A stretch of 64,000 nucleotides of DNA, from assembly GCF_021699195.1 (NCBI RefSeq), contig NZ_SSXE01000015.1, positions 1 to 64,000 of the forward strand, written 5' to 3'. The notes below the pieces were generated by a model. It saw nothing but the letters and a program-made list of their open reading frames with translations. It was not told where the DNA came from and ran no database searches. This document shows positions 50,492 through 59,078 of the stretch, piece by piece. This stretch comes from Nonomuraea sp. MG754425 (GTDB lineage: Bacteria; Actinomycetota; Actinomycetes; Streptosporangiales; Streptosporangiaceae). Every line of letters begins with the position of its first letter. The first letter of the stretch is position 1. Position numbers and translations under genes: made by a program.

Positions 50492-51793
50492 TTACGTGCC
50501 GGTTACCAGCCAGGCGGTTCCGTTCGCCCGCCGGGTCAGGGTGAGCAGGCGGGCCACCATCCACACGCCGAGCGCGCACCAGAGCGCGACCACGCCCATC
50601 CCGGAGGCGAGCAGGGCGGCGGGCAGGTACGCGAGCGTCGTCCACACTCCGGCCCAGGCCAGGTACCGCTGGTCCCCGGCGCCGATCAGCACCCCGTCCA
50701 GCACGAACACCACCCCGCAGAGCGGCTGGAGCAGCGCCACCGGCCAGAGCAGGTCCAGGAGCAGGCCGGCCACCCGCGGTTCGGCGTCGAACAGGCCCGG
50801 CAGCAGCGGCCTGGCCGCCAGCACCAGCAGGCCGAGCACGATCCCGGACCAGACGCCCCACGACACCATCCGCTTCGTGGCGGCCCTGGTGGCATCGACG
50901 TCGCCCGCTCCGAGCGAACGCCCGGTGATGGCCTGACCGGCGATGGCGATGGCGTCCAGGGCCAGCGCGAGCAGCGTCCACACCTGGGTGGCCAGCGCGT
51001 ACGCGGCCAGTTCGGCCTCGCCCATCCTGGTGGCGATGACGGTGGCGGCCAGCAGCACGATCCGCATGCACAGGGTGCGGACGAACAAGGCGAACCCCGC
51101 CGTGCCCGCCTGCCCGACACCGGCGATCGAGGGCGTCAGCGGCGTCCCGAGCCGGACCGCGCCACGCGCCACCACCACGAGGTAGACGGCGGCGCCGAGA
51201 GTCTGCGCCAGCACGGTGCCCCACGCCGAGCCCGCGATGCCCCAGCCCAGCCCCAGCACGAACCAGCCGTTCAGCGCCGCGTTCAGCGCGAACGACCCCA
51301 CCGCCACCAGCAGCGGCGTCGCCGTGTCCTGCAACCCGCGCAGCACGCCGGTCCCGGCCAGCACGACCAGCATGCCGGGCGCGCCGAGCAGGCTGATCCG
51401 CAGGTACGTCACGGCCTGCGCGGCCTGCGTGCCCGTGGCGCCGAACAGGTCCACGATGGCCGGCGCCAGCGGCCAGCCCAGCACGATCGCCACGGCTCCG
51501 AGGGCGAGCGCCAGCCAGATGCCGTCCACGCCGCTGCGCATGGCCCGCAGGTGGTTGCCGGCTCCGGTCTGGCGGGCCACGGAGGCGGTCGTCCCGTACG
51601 CGAGGAAGACGCACAGGTTCACCAGGGTCGTCAGCACCGTTCCCGCCACGCCCAGCGCGCCCACCGCCGTGGTGCCGAGTCCGTGGCCGACGATGGCGTA
51701 GTCGGCGAGCAGGAAGAGAGGTTCCGCCACCAATGCCCCGAAGGCGGGCACGGCCAGCCGCAGAATCTCCCGATCTCTGGCGGTAATGGGCAT
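50492..51793 (-). CDS. MATE-family transporter (DinF-like)
   Basis: A 433-residue protein with 12 hydrophobic segments in two related halves, typical of MATE. It starts MPITARDREILRLAVPAFGALVAEP. A DinF/MATE gene between rplI and dnaB is known in streptomycetes, which supports the call. The transported substrate is not known. It is divergent from dnaB. Confidence 0.9.
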   Translation of the reverse strand: MPITARDREILRLAVPAFGALVAEPLFLLADYAIVGHGLGTTAVGALGVAGTVLTTLVNLCVFLAYGTTASVARQTGAGNHLRAMRSGVDGIWLALALGAVAIVLGWPLAPAIVDLFGATGTQAAQAVTYLRISLLGAPGMLVVLAGTGVLRGLQDTATPLLVAVGSFALNAALNGWFVLGLGWGIAGSAWGTVLAQTLGAAVYLVVVARGAVRLGTPLTPSIAGVGQAGTAGFALFVRTLCMRIVLLAATVIATRMGEAELAAYALATQVWTLLALALDAIAIAGQAITGRSLGAGDVDATRAATKRMVSWGVWSGIVLGLLVLAARPLLPGLFDAEPRVAGLLLDLLWPVALLQPLCGVVFVLDGVLIGAGDQRYLAWAGVWTTLAYLPAALLASGMGVVALWCALGVWMVARLLTLTRRANGTAWLVTGT

Positions 51794-51901
51794 TCGTCCA
51801 TTATGGGCCTTACTCGGCGTGTCGGGGCAACTTTCTTTCCTCCACAGCCGGTGGACACTATTCGCCCAGGTCGGAGCGGCTTCGGTGGATATCCGGAAGA
51901 G

Positions 51902-51978
51902 TTATCCCCAACCTCTGTCCACAGGCCGTTCACACCCTTGGGGCACTCGTCCACAGGTCGGCCACAGGGTTGTCCACA
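51902..51978 (+). promoter_or_regulatory. DnaA-box-like cluster upstream of dnaB
   Basis: In the 285-bp spacer between the MATE gene and dnaB lie TTATCCCCA (51902), CTGTCCACA (51915), CCGTTCACA (51926), TCGTCCACA (51947) and a perfect TTGTCCACA (51970). Their density is like that of oriC, so DnaA may regulate dnaB. Confidence 0.6.
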
Positions 51979-52078
51979 GGCCACGTTGCCGACTGAGCGC
52001 GACTCCGCGAAACTGTCACACCGGTCGACTATCAAGTGGGGGTGGTGCGACCGCCTGCAAGTTGTTCGAGGGGGCGCG

Positions 52079-55000
52079 GTGAGCATTGACGAAGAGACCG
52101 GCGGCGGAAGTCCAGGCTTCGAGCGCACCCCGCCCAGCAACATCGAGGCGGAGCAGTCGGTCCTCGGCGGCATGCTGCTGTCGAAGGACGCCATCGCCGA
52201 CGTCGTGGAGATCCTGCGCTCCGACGACTTCTACCGCCCGGCCCACCAGATGGTCTACGACGTCGTCACCGACCTGTACGGCCGGGGCGAGCCCGCCGAC
52301 GCCGTCACCGTCTTCGACGAGCTGCAGAAACGCGGCGAGATGGCCCGGGTGGGCGGCGCGGCCTACCTGCACACCCTCACGGCCGTCGTCCCCACGGCGG
52401 CCAACGCCGGCTACTACGCCAAGATCGTCCGCGAGCAGGCCATCCTGCGCCGCCTCATCGAGGCCGGCACCCGCATCGTCTCCTTCGGCTACGGCGGCCA
52501 GAACGAAGAGGTCGACGAACTCGTCGACCGCGCCCAGGCCGAGATCTACCAGGTCACCGAGCGGCGCACCTCGGAGGACTACGCGCCGCTGGCCGACATC
52601 ATGCCGGGCGCCCTCGACGAACTGGAGGCGATCGGCAGCCGCGGCGGCCAGATGGTCGGCGTCCCGACCGGGTTCGTCGACCTCGACCAGCTCACCAACG
52701 GCCTGCACCCGGGCCAGATGATCGTCGTGGCCGCCCGGCCCGCCATCGGCAAGGCGCTCGCGCTCGACACACCCCTGCCCACCCCCGGCGGGTGGACCAC
52801 CATGGGCGAGGTGCGGCCCGGCGACCTGCTGATCGGCGCCGACGGCAAGCCCACCCGGGTCGTGGCGGCCACCGAGGTCATGCACGACCGCCCGTGCTTC
52901 GAGGTGGAGTTCAGCGACGGCACGGTGATCGTGGCCGACGCCGAGCACCAGTGGCTCACCGACACACGCGCGGCGACCGGCCACGACGAGCGGCCCCACG
53001 CGCGGATGCGCACGACGGAGGAGATCGCCGCGTCGCTACGCCGCGCCGTCACGGCCGAGCGGCTCGACCACACGGTCGCCAACGCCCGGCCGCTCGACCT
53101 GCCCGACCGCGACCTGCCGATCCCCCCGTACACGCTGGGCGCCTGGCTCGGCGACCGCGACACCGACGACCACGGCACGGCCGACACCCGGCTGGGGAAG
53201 CTGGGCGTGCTGGGCGACAAGCACATCCCGGCCGACTACCTGCGCGCGTCCGAGGAGCAGCGCAGGGCGCTCCTGGCCGGGCTGCTCGACACCGACGGCT
53301 CCATCAGCGCCGCCGGGACGGTCCGGCTCGCGGGCACGAACCGCCGGCTGGCGGAGGATGCCAGGGAGCTGATCCTGAGCCTGGGCTACCAGGTGTCCGG
53401 GCCGGCCGGCCCGACCAGCCACGCGATCACGTTCACGCCCTTCGACAAGGTCTTCCGGCTGAGCGACGCGAACGCCCGCGTGCACACCGACGCCCGCCCC
53501 GGCACGACGTACCGCACCATCACCGCCGTCCGTCCCGTGGCGTCGGTGCCGGTGCGGTGTGTGGAGGTGGACAACGCCGACCGGATGTACCTGGCGGGCC
53601 GCACGTGGATCCCCACCCACAACTCCACCCTCGGCCTCGACTTCGCCCGTTCCGCGGCGATCAAGCATGGGATGACCACGGTCATCTTCTCCCTGGAGAT
53701 GTCCCGCAACGAGATCACCATGCGTCTGCTGTCCGCCGAGGCCCGCGTGGCGCTGCACCACATGCGCTCCGGCTCGATGACCGACGACGACTGGACCCGC
53801 CTGGCGCGCCGGATGAGCGAGGTGGCCGAGGCGCCGCTGTTCATCGACGACTCGCCCAACATGTCGATGATGGAGATCCGGGCCAAGTGCCGGCGGCTCA
53901 AGCAGCGCAACGACCTGCGGTTCGTGGTCATCGACTACCTCCAGCTCATGAGCTCGCCGAAGAAGACCGAGAGCCGCCAGAACGAGGTCTCGGAGATCTC
54001 CCGTGCCATCAAGCTGCTGGCCAAGGAGCTGGAGGTGCCGGTCATCGCGATCTCCCAGCTCAACCGTGGCCCCGAGCAGCGCACCGACAAGCGCCCCCAG
54101 GTCAGCGACCTGCGTGAGTCGGGCTGCATGCCGGAGACCACCACCCTCCTGCGGGCCGACACCGGCGCTCAGGTCACCTTCCGGGAGTTGCTCGACCGGG
54201 GCCATGACGGGGTGCTGGTCTGGTCACTCGACGAGCAGAACAAGCTCGTCCCCGCCGTGATCACGAACGTCTTCCCGTCGGGGGTGAAAGAGGTGCACCG
54301 CCTCCGGCTCGCCTCGGGCCGGCAGGTCGAGGCGACCGCCAACCATCCGTTCCGCACCTTCGGCGGGTGGCAGCCGCTCGGCGAGCTCTCGCCCGGAGAC
54401 CGGGTCGCGGTTCCCCGGCAGGTGCCGCCTCCCGTCGGCGCCGGGCTGGGCTGGTCCGAGCACCGGCTCGGCCTGCTGGCCCACCTGATCGGCGCCGGGA
54501 GCGTCTCGCCCGGTCAGCCGGTGCGCTACACCACTGACGACGAGGCGAACCTGCGGTTCGTCGAACACGCGGCGAACGTGGAGTTCGGCATCACGCCGCG
54601 GCGGGAGCGGCCGGACGACCGGTGGCAGGTCCACCTGCCGGCGCCCGACCGTGGCGGGCACCCCCTGCACGGGTGGTTCGGCGCACTGGGACTGACGTCC
54701 CGCGAGAGGCGCGTCCCCGAGGCGCTGCACCTGGCCGGCAACGACGAGATCGCGGTGTTCCTGCGCCATCTGTGGGCCACCGGCGGAACCGTCACCACGG
54801 AGGGCGGCACCGCGCCCGAGGCGTACTACGCGACGGGCAGCAGGGCGTTCGCCGACGGAGTCGCGCTGCTGCTCGCGCGGTTCGCCATCGTCGCCACGAT
54901 CCGGCAGGCGCGGCAGGGCGGCTACCACGTCGTCATCGCCGACGCCCCCGGCCTGCGCACGTTCGGCGCGAAGATCGGGGTGCACGGCCGCCGCGGGGAG

Positions 55001-55360
55001 CCGGTGGCGCGGCTGCTGGACGTCCTGCGCGACACCGACGCGTGCCAGGATCCGGCGCGTGACGACGTGTTCTGGGACCGGGTCGTCGCGATCGAGCCGC
55101 TCGGTTCCCGCCCGGTCTACGATGCGACCGTCAAGGGCACGCACAACTTCGTCGCCGACGGGATCATCGCGCACAACAGCATCGAGCAGGACGCCGACAT
55201 GGTCATCCTCCTGCACCGGGAGGACGCCTACGAGCCCGAGTCGCCCAGGGCGGGCGAGGCCGACCTGATCGTGGCCAAGCACCGTAACGGCCCCACCGCC
55301 ACTGTCACCGTGGCCTTCCAGGGTCACTACAGCCGGTTCGTGGACATGGCCCAGCACTGA
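52079..55360 (+). CDS. dnaB: Replicative DNA helicase DnaB with two inteins
   Basis: The 1093-residue precursor encodes a 452-residue helicase after two inteins are removed. The N-terminal domain starts SIDEETGGGSPGFERTPPSN and IEAEQSVLGGMLLS, and the RecA-like domain has GVPTGFVDLDQLTNGLHPGQ, Walker A ARPAIGK-ST (split by intein 1), Walker B VVIDYLQLMS and SDLRESG-SIEQDADMV (split by intein 2). Start is GTG at 52079. Both inteins interrupt the ATPase active-site region, so no active helicase can form before splicing. The single upstream gene is divergent. Confidence 0.96.
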   Translation: MSIDEETGGGSPGFERTPPSNIEAEQSVLGGMLLSKDAIADVVEILRSDDFYRPAHQMVYDVVTDLYGRGEPADAVTVFDELQKRGEMARVGGAAYLHTLTAVVPTAANAGYYAKIVREQAILRRLIEAGTRIVSFGYGGQNEEVDELVDRAQAEIYQVTERRTSEDYAPLADIMPGALDELEAIGSRGGQMVGVPTGFVDLDQLTNGLHPGQMIVVAARPAIGKALALDTPLPTPGGWTTMGEVRPGDLLIGADGKPTRVVAATEVMHDRPCFEVEFSDGTVIVADAEHQWLTDTRAATGHDERPHARMRTTEEIAASLRRAVTAERLDHTVANARPLDLPDRDLPIPPYTLGAWLGDRDTDDHGTADTRLGKLGVLGDKHIPADYLRASEEQRRALLAGLLDTDGSISAAGTVRLAGTNRRLAEDARELILSLGYQVSGPAGPTSHAITFTPFDKVFRLSDANARVHTDARPGTTYRTITAVRPVASVPVRCVEVDNADRMYLAGRTWIPTHNSTLGLDFARSAAIKHGMTTVIFSLEMSRNEITMRLLSAEARVALHHMRSGSMTDDDWTRLARRMSEVAEAPLFIDDSPNMSMMEIRAKCRRLKQRNDLRFVVIDYLQLMSSPKKTESRQNEVSEISRAIKLLAKELEVPVIAISQLNRGPEQRTDKRPQVSDLRESGCMPETTTLLRADTGAQVTFRELLDRGHDGVLVWSLDEQNKLVPAVITNVFPSGVKEVHRLRLASGRQVEATANHPFRTFGGWQPLGELSPGDRVAVPRQVPPPVGAGLGWSEHRLGLLAHLIGAGSVSPGQPVRYTTDDEANLRFVEHAANVEFGITPRRERPDDRWQVHLPAPDRGGHPLHGWFGALGLTSRERRVPEALHLAGNDEIAVFLRHLWATGGTVTTEGGTAPEAYYATGSRAFADGVALLLARFAIVATIRQARQGGYHVVIADAPGLRTFGAKIGVHGRRGEPVARLLDVLRDTDACQDPARDDVFWDRVVAIEPLGSRPVYDATVKGTHNFVADGIIAHNSIEQDADMVILLHREDAYEPESPRAGEADLIVAKHRNGPTATVTVAFQGHYSRFVDMAQH
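52754..53623 (+). mobile_element. DnaB intein 1 (class 3-like, WCT, starts with Ala)
   Basis: Residues 226-515 of DnaB (290 aa) separate GK from ST in Walker A. It begins ALALDTPLPTPGGW, so the first residue is Ala and not Cys or Ser. Trp in block B (AEHQW), Cys in block F (VRCVEVDN) and Thr in block G (IPTHN before Ser) give the W-C-T set of class 3 inteins, described for the mycobacteriophage Bethlehem DnaB intein. The endonuclease motifs are LGAWLGDRD and LLAGLLDTDG; the second keeps the catalytic Asp. It is smaller than full-size inteins with endonuclease. Confidence 0.92.
54125..55177 (+). mobile_element. DnaB intein 2 (class 1, degenerate endonuclease)
   Basis: Residues 683-1033 (351 aa) lie between SDLRESG and SIEQDAD. 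It begins CMPETTTLLRADTG, has TANHPF (block B), and ends THNFVADGIIAHN, then Ser; splicing residues Cys1, His-Asn and Ser+1 are intact. The insertion point and sequence match the Synechocystis DnaB intein site. In the endonuclease part, LLAHLIGAGS and FLRHLWATGG stand where LIGDG and WATDG would be expected, so both catalytic acids are gone. Confidence 0.95.
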
Positions 55361-55397
55361 CACTGCCGGGAGATGATGAGCCAGGGCCGCCGGGGCG

Positions 55398-55423
55398 ACC
55401 CGTCCCTCGACGGAGGGACGGGT
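55398..55423 (+). terminator. Hairpin terminator after dnaB
   Basis: An 11-bp perfect stem (ACCCGTCCCTC with its complement) around a four-base loop, 37 bp after the dnaB stop. No U-tract follows, so it is a likely but not certain terminator. Confidence 0.55.
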
Positions 55424-55453
55424 GGGCCGCCGGCCCGGTCTATGCTCAGGCCC

Positions 55454-55807
55454 ATGACACTGGAATGGGAGCAGATCATCGTCGACTCCGCCGACCCCGT
55501 CGTTCTCGGGCGCTGGTGGGCCGAGGCTCTCGGCTGGGTGGTGGTCGACGAATCCGAGGAGATCATCGAGATCCGGCCTGCGCCGGACCAGATGCCGGGG
55601 CTGCTCTTCGTGCCTGTCCCCGAGGGCAAGACGGCGAAGAACCGGCTCCACCCCGACTTCCGCCCCGACGACCAGGAGGCCGAGGTCGCCCGGCTGCTCT
55701 CCCTCGGTGCCCGGCGCGCCGACACCGTGCAGGACGAGCAGCACTGGGTGACCCTCCTCGACCCGGAGGGCAACGAGTTCTGCGTCCTGAGTGAGCGCAA
55801 GAGCTGA
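55454..55807 (+). CDS. VOC/glyoxalase-like domain protein
   Basis: A single VOC domain protein of 117 residues. WEQIIVDSADPVVLGRWWAEALGW (strand-helix start), PGLLFVPVPEGKTAKNRLHPDF and WVTLLDPEGNEFCVL fit the glyoxalase-like (PF18029-type) family seen in actinomycetes. The ATG at 55454 gives the normal start; an in-frame ATG at 55442 is also possible. Substrate unknown. Confidence 0.8.
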   Translation: MTLEWEQIIVDSADPVVLGRWWAEALGWVVVDESEEIIEIRPAPDQMPGLLFVPVPEGKTAKNRLHPDFRPDDQEAEVARLLSLGARRADTVQDEQHWVTLLDPEGNEFCVLSERKS

Positions 55808-55933
55808 GCGGAAGACACAGAAACTGAGGCCCTGCAGGGGCGCGGCTCGTGTGACGAACCAGACAACGGCCCCAGGAATGGCGGGTGATCGCCCCGGTGC
55901 TCTACCGAGTGACCGAAGCGAAGGGAAGACACC

Positions 55934-56386
55934 ATGACCATCCTCGTTGCCTATGACGGCTCGGCCGACGCGCGCAGCGCGATCGAGTTCGCCGCCAAGC
56001 ACCTCACGGCCGGGCCCACGGTGATCGTCACGGTCTGGGAGCCGCTGCTCGTCCAGCTCAAGAAGTACCCGCTGGCCGCGGGCGCGATCGACCCGAGCAC
56101 GGAGGACGAGGCGCACGCCCAGGCCGAGCAGCACGCCAAGGAGGGCGCGGAGCTGGCGATCACCTCCGGGCTGAGCGACGTCACCTACCGGGCCGTGGCC
56201 GACAACGAGTCGATCTGGAAGACGATCGTGGACGTGGCCGACGACATCGACGCCTCGCTGATCGTCACGGGCTCGCGCGGCCTGGCCGGGGTGCGCTCGG
56301 TGCTGCTCGGCAGCGTCTCCAACCACGTGCTGCACCACGCCCACCGCCCGACCCTCATCGTCCCGCCGGCCAAGAAGCAGGGCTAG
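55934..56386 (+). CDS. Universal stress protein (UspA family)
   Basis: A 150-residue protein with the Usp fold. MTILVAYDGSADARSAIEFA opens it, and the ATP-binding motif GSRGLAGVRSVLLGSVS (G-x2-G-x9-G-S) is conserved, which suggests ATP binding. The upstream spacer is 126 bp. It is convergent with the SoxR gene, only 9 bp apart. Confidence 0.9.
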   Translation: MTILVAYDGSADARSAIEFAAKHLTAGPTVIVTVWEPLLVQLKKYPLAAGAIDPSTEDEAHAQAEQHAKEGAELAITSGLSDVTYRAVADNESIWKTIVDVADDIDASLIVTGSRGLAGVRSVLLGSVSNHVLHHAHRPTLIVPPAKKQG

Positions 56387-56395
56387 GACGCACGG

Positions 56396-56893
56396 CTACG
56401 TCGGTGCGGCGACCTGGCAGCTCCCGGGCGGCGGGCAGAGCCGGGTGTCCATGCGGTGCGCGCCCGGCCCCTCGTCGCCCAGCCGGTCGTGCGGGTTGGC
56501 GACGGGGCAGCGGTCCAGCGACAGGCAGCCGCAGCCGATGCAGTCGGTGAGGTCGTCGCGTAGCCGCTGGAGCTGCACGATCCGGTCGTCCAGCTCGCCG
56601 CGCCAGGCGGCCGACAGCCGGGCCCAGTCGTCGCGCGTGGGGGTGCGCTCGTCCGGCAGTTCGGCCAGCGCGTCCTTGATGACCTTCAGGGGGATGCCGA
56701 TGCGCTGCGCGAGCCGGATGAAGGCGACCCTGCGCAGGCTGTCGCGGGCGTAGCGGCGCTGGTTCCCGGCCGTGCGGCGGCTGCCGATCAGGCCCTTGGC
56801 CTCGTAGAAGTGCAGGGCGGAGACGGCCACGCCGCTGCGCTCCGCGAGCTGGCCGACGGTCAGCTCCTTGGTGTTCCAGGCGACCTTCGTCAT
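56396..56893 (-). CDS. soxR: Redox-sensitive transcriptional activator SoxR
   Basis: MerR-family regulator of 165 residues with a 2Fe-2S cluster. The N-terminal HTH is [25 protein letters not shown], and the cluster motif is [12 protein letters not shown] (CxxCxCx5C). In actinomycetes SoxR responds to redox-active metabolites. The C-terminal tail is longer than in E. coli. It lies 9 bp after an Lrp gene, so the two may be co-transcribed. No operator was identified. Confidence 0.93.
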   Translation of the reverse strand: MTKVAWNTKELTVGQLAERSGVAVSALHFYEAKGLIGSRRTAGNQRRYARDSLRRVAFIRLAQRIGIPLKVIKDALAELPDERTPTRDDWARLSAAWRGELDDRIVQLQRLRDDLTDCIGCGCLSLDRCPVANPHDRLGDEGPGAHRMDTRLCPPPGSCQVAAPT

Positions 56894-56902
56894 ACCTGGA
56901 GA

Positions 56903-57334
56903 TTACTTGAGGCTTCTTTCGAAGAATGTCTCGAGTACGACGACTGTCTGGGTGCCGGTCACGCCGGCCACCTCGAAGATCCGGCGCAGCACGTCCTGGA
57001 GTTCGCCGGTGCCGGCCGTACGGACCTTGAGCAGCACCGACGCGGGCCCCGCGATGACGTGCGCCTCCTCCACCTCGGGGATCGCCGCCAGCGCCGCGCC
57101 GGCGTCCCCCATCCACGAGCCGCCCTGGACCAGCACGTACGCCGTCACCGCCCGCCCGAGCGCCGCGTGGTCCACCTCGATCGTGGTGCGCCTGATGACG
57201 CCGCGCTCGCGCAGCTTGCGCACCCGCTCGTGCGCCGCCCCGCCGGACAGCCCCACCGCCGCGCCGAGCGCCGCGTACGACTGCGTCGCGTCCTCCTGCA
57301 ACAGCCCGACCAGCATCCTGTCGATCTCATCCAC
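56903..57334 (-). CDS. Lrp/AsnC family transcriptional regulator
   Basis: A 143-residue protein with an N-terminal HTH (DEIDRMLVGLLQEDATQSYAALGAAVGLSGGAAHERVRKL) and a C-terminal RAM ligand-binding domain (AYVLVQGG, then EEAHVIAGPASVLLKVRT). It starts at ATG; the effector is unknown. It is divergent from the SMP-30 gene, 45 bp away, and could regulate it. Confidence 0.9.
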   Translation of the reverse strand: MDEIDRMLVGLLQEDATQSYAALGAAVGLSGGAAHERVRKLRERGVIRRTTIEVDHAALGRAVTAYVLVQGGSWMGDAGAALAAIPEVEEAHVIAGPASVLLKVRTAGTGELQDVLRRIFEVAGVTGTQTVVVLETFFERSLK

Positions 57335-57378
57335 AGCCGAATGCTATCTGGTCATATCCTGAAAACACCGAACCGCGT

Positions 57379-58305
57379 ATGGTGATGGGCATGACGGACA
57401 CCATCCCCACTGAGTTCGAGGTCCTCGACGAGCGGTTCGCCGGGGTAGGCGGCGACGGCAAGGTCGAGATCCTGTACACCGGCACCCGCTGGGCGGAGGG
57501 CCCGGTCTACTTCCCGGCCGGCCGCTTCCTGGTGTGGAGCGACATCCCCAACGAGCGGATGTTGCGCTGGGACGAGCCGACCGGCGCGGTGGGCCCGTTC
57601 CGGCAGCCGTCCGGCTACACCAATGGCAGCACGCTCGACCGCGAGGGCCGGCTGATCTCCTGCGAGCAGGGCGGGCGCCGGGTGACCCGCACCGAGCACG
57701 ACGGCTCGATCACGGTGATCGCCGACCGGTGGCAGGGCAAGCGCCTCAACAGCCCCAACGACGCGGTCGTCCGCTCCGACGGCTCCATCTGGTTCACCGA
57801 CCCCCCGTACGGGATCCTCAGCGACTACGAGGGCACGGCCGCCGAGCAGGAGATCGACGGCTGCCACGTCTACCGGGCCGACCCGGTGACGGGCGAGGTG
57901 CGGATCGTGGCCGACGACTTCGCCCGGCCCAACGGCCTGGCCTTCTCCCTCGACGAGCGGCAGCTCTACGTCGCCGACACCCGGGCCAGGCACCTGCGCG
58001 TCTTCGACGTGGCCGACGACGGCACGCTGAGCGGCGGCAAGGTCTTCGCCGCAGGCGGCGACGGAGACAACTACGACGGAATGCGACTCGACGACAAGGG
58101 CCGGGTCTGGGCGGCGGCCGGCAAGGCGGTGCTCTGCCACGACCCCGACGGCACGCTGATCGGCCGGCTCAAGCTGCCCGAGTCCACGGCCAACCTGGTG
58201 TTCGGCGGGCCCAAGCGCAACCGCCTGTTCATCACCGCCTCGTCCTCGCTGTACTCCCTGATGACGAACGTCACAGGTGCGCGCCCGGTGTGGGCCGCGC
58301 GCTGA
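57379..58305 (+). CDS. SMP-30/gluconolactonase family protein
   Basis: A six-bladed beta-propeller lactonase-like enzyme of 308 residues. Propeller motifs include GTRWAEGPVYFPAGRFLVWSD, NSPNDAVVRSDGSIWFTDPPYG and FARPNGLAFSLDERQLYVADT, with metal-ligand Asn and Asp residues. It probably hydrolyses a sugar lactone. The start is ATG 57379 or 57391, without a strong site. It is divergent from Lrp. Confidence 0.88.
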   Translation: MVMGMTDTIPTEFEVLDERFAGVGGDGKVEILYTGTRWAEGPVYFPAGRFLVWSDIPNERMLRWDEPTGAVGPFRQPSGYTNGSTLDREGRLISCEQGGRRVTRTEHDGSITVIADRWQGKRLNSPNDAVVRSDGSIWFTDPPYGILSDYEGTAAEQEIDGCHVYRADPVTGEVRIVADDFARPNGLAFSLDERQLYVADTRARHLRVFDVADDGTLSGGKVFAAGGDGDNYDGMRLDDKGRVWAAAGKAVLCHDPDGTLIGRLKLPESTANLVFGGPKRNRLFITASSSLYSLMTNVTGARPVWAAR

Positions 58306-58349
58306 CGCCACCCTCCACGCCCCCGCGGCGGTGGGTTCGCGCCGGTGGC

Positions 58350-59078
58350 TCACTCCCACCGGAACAGCCGGACGGCCAGCCCGCCGAAGATCGCCAGCCC
58401 CGCGCCGATCACCGCCAGGTGCAGGAGCTGCGGCGGGTGTCCCGCCCAGGTGTCCCTGAGCGCCTGGGCGAACGGCCCCGACACCGAGAAGTCGCTGACC
58501 ACCCGCAGCGCGTCCGGCATGATGTCGCGCGGCACCCACATCCCCGCCAGGAACAGCAGCGGGAACATCACCGCCGAGCCGATCCCGGGCGCGGTCTTGG
58601 CGTTCCTCGCGAGGGCGGCGATGACCAGCCCGATGGCCATCATCGCGGCGCTGCCAAGCAGGAAGACCAGGACGAACCCGGCCCACTGCCGCGGCGCGGC
58701 CGACCCGTACGCCAGCGCCCCCGCCACGATCAGGATCAGCGTGGACACGACCGCCACCGCGAGGTTGATCAGCAACTGCGTGCCCAGCAGCCGCGCGGGG
58801 TGCACCGGCGTGGTGGACATCCGCCTGAGCACCCCCTGCTCCCGGTACGTGCTCAGCGCCGCGGGCACCGCGGTGCACGTCAGCGACAACACCGTGAGCA
58901 TCGTCATCATGGTCGGGAGCTGGGTGTCCACGAACCGCTCCCCGCCCTCTCCCGGCTCGGTGAAGGCCGGGATGCTGAGCCCCAGGACGAGCAGCAGCCC
59001 CACCGGCAGCCCGACGGTGATCAGCAGGGAGTACCAGTCGCGCAGGTACAGCTTGGTCTCCACGGCGAGCAGTTTCAT
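58350..59078 (-). CDS. ABC-2 type transporter permease
   Basis: A 242-residue protein with six hydrophobic segments (first one SLLITVGLPVGLLLVLGL) and the ABC-2 pattern of a drug or lipid exporter. The frame extends upstream, but the ATG at 59078, overlapping the ATPase stop (ATGA), is the natural start. Works with the upstream ATPase. Confidence 0.9.
   Translation of the reverse strand: MKLLAVETKLYLRDWYSLLITVGLPVGLLLVLGLSIPAFTEPGEGGERFVDTQLPTMMTMLTVLSLTCTAVPAALSTYREQGVLRRMSTTPVHPARLLGTQLLINLAVAVVSTLILIVAGALAYGSAAPRQWAGFVLVFLLGSAAMMAIGLVIAALARNAKTAPGIGSAVMFPLLFLAGMWVPRDIMPDALRVVSDFSVSGPFAQALRDTWAGHPPQLLHLAVIGAGLAIFGGLAVRLFRWE

Noticed and set aside
51551..52078. Extension of DnaB upstream of its GTG
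   Set aside because: The upstream frame overlaps the MATE gene in antisense and the DnaA-box region; the sequence from GTG 52079 matches the normal DnaB N-terminus.
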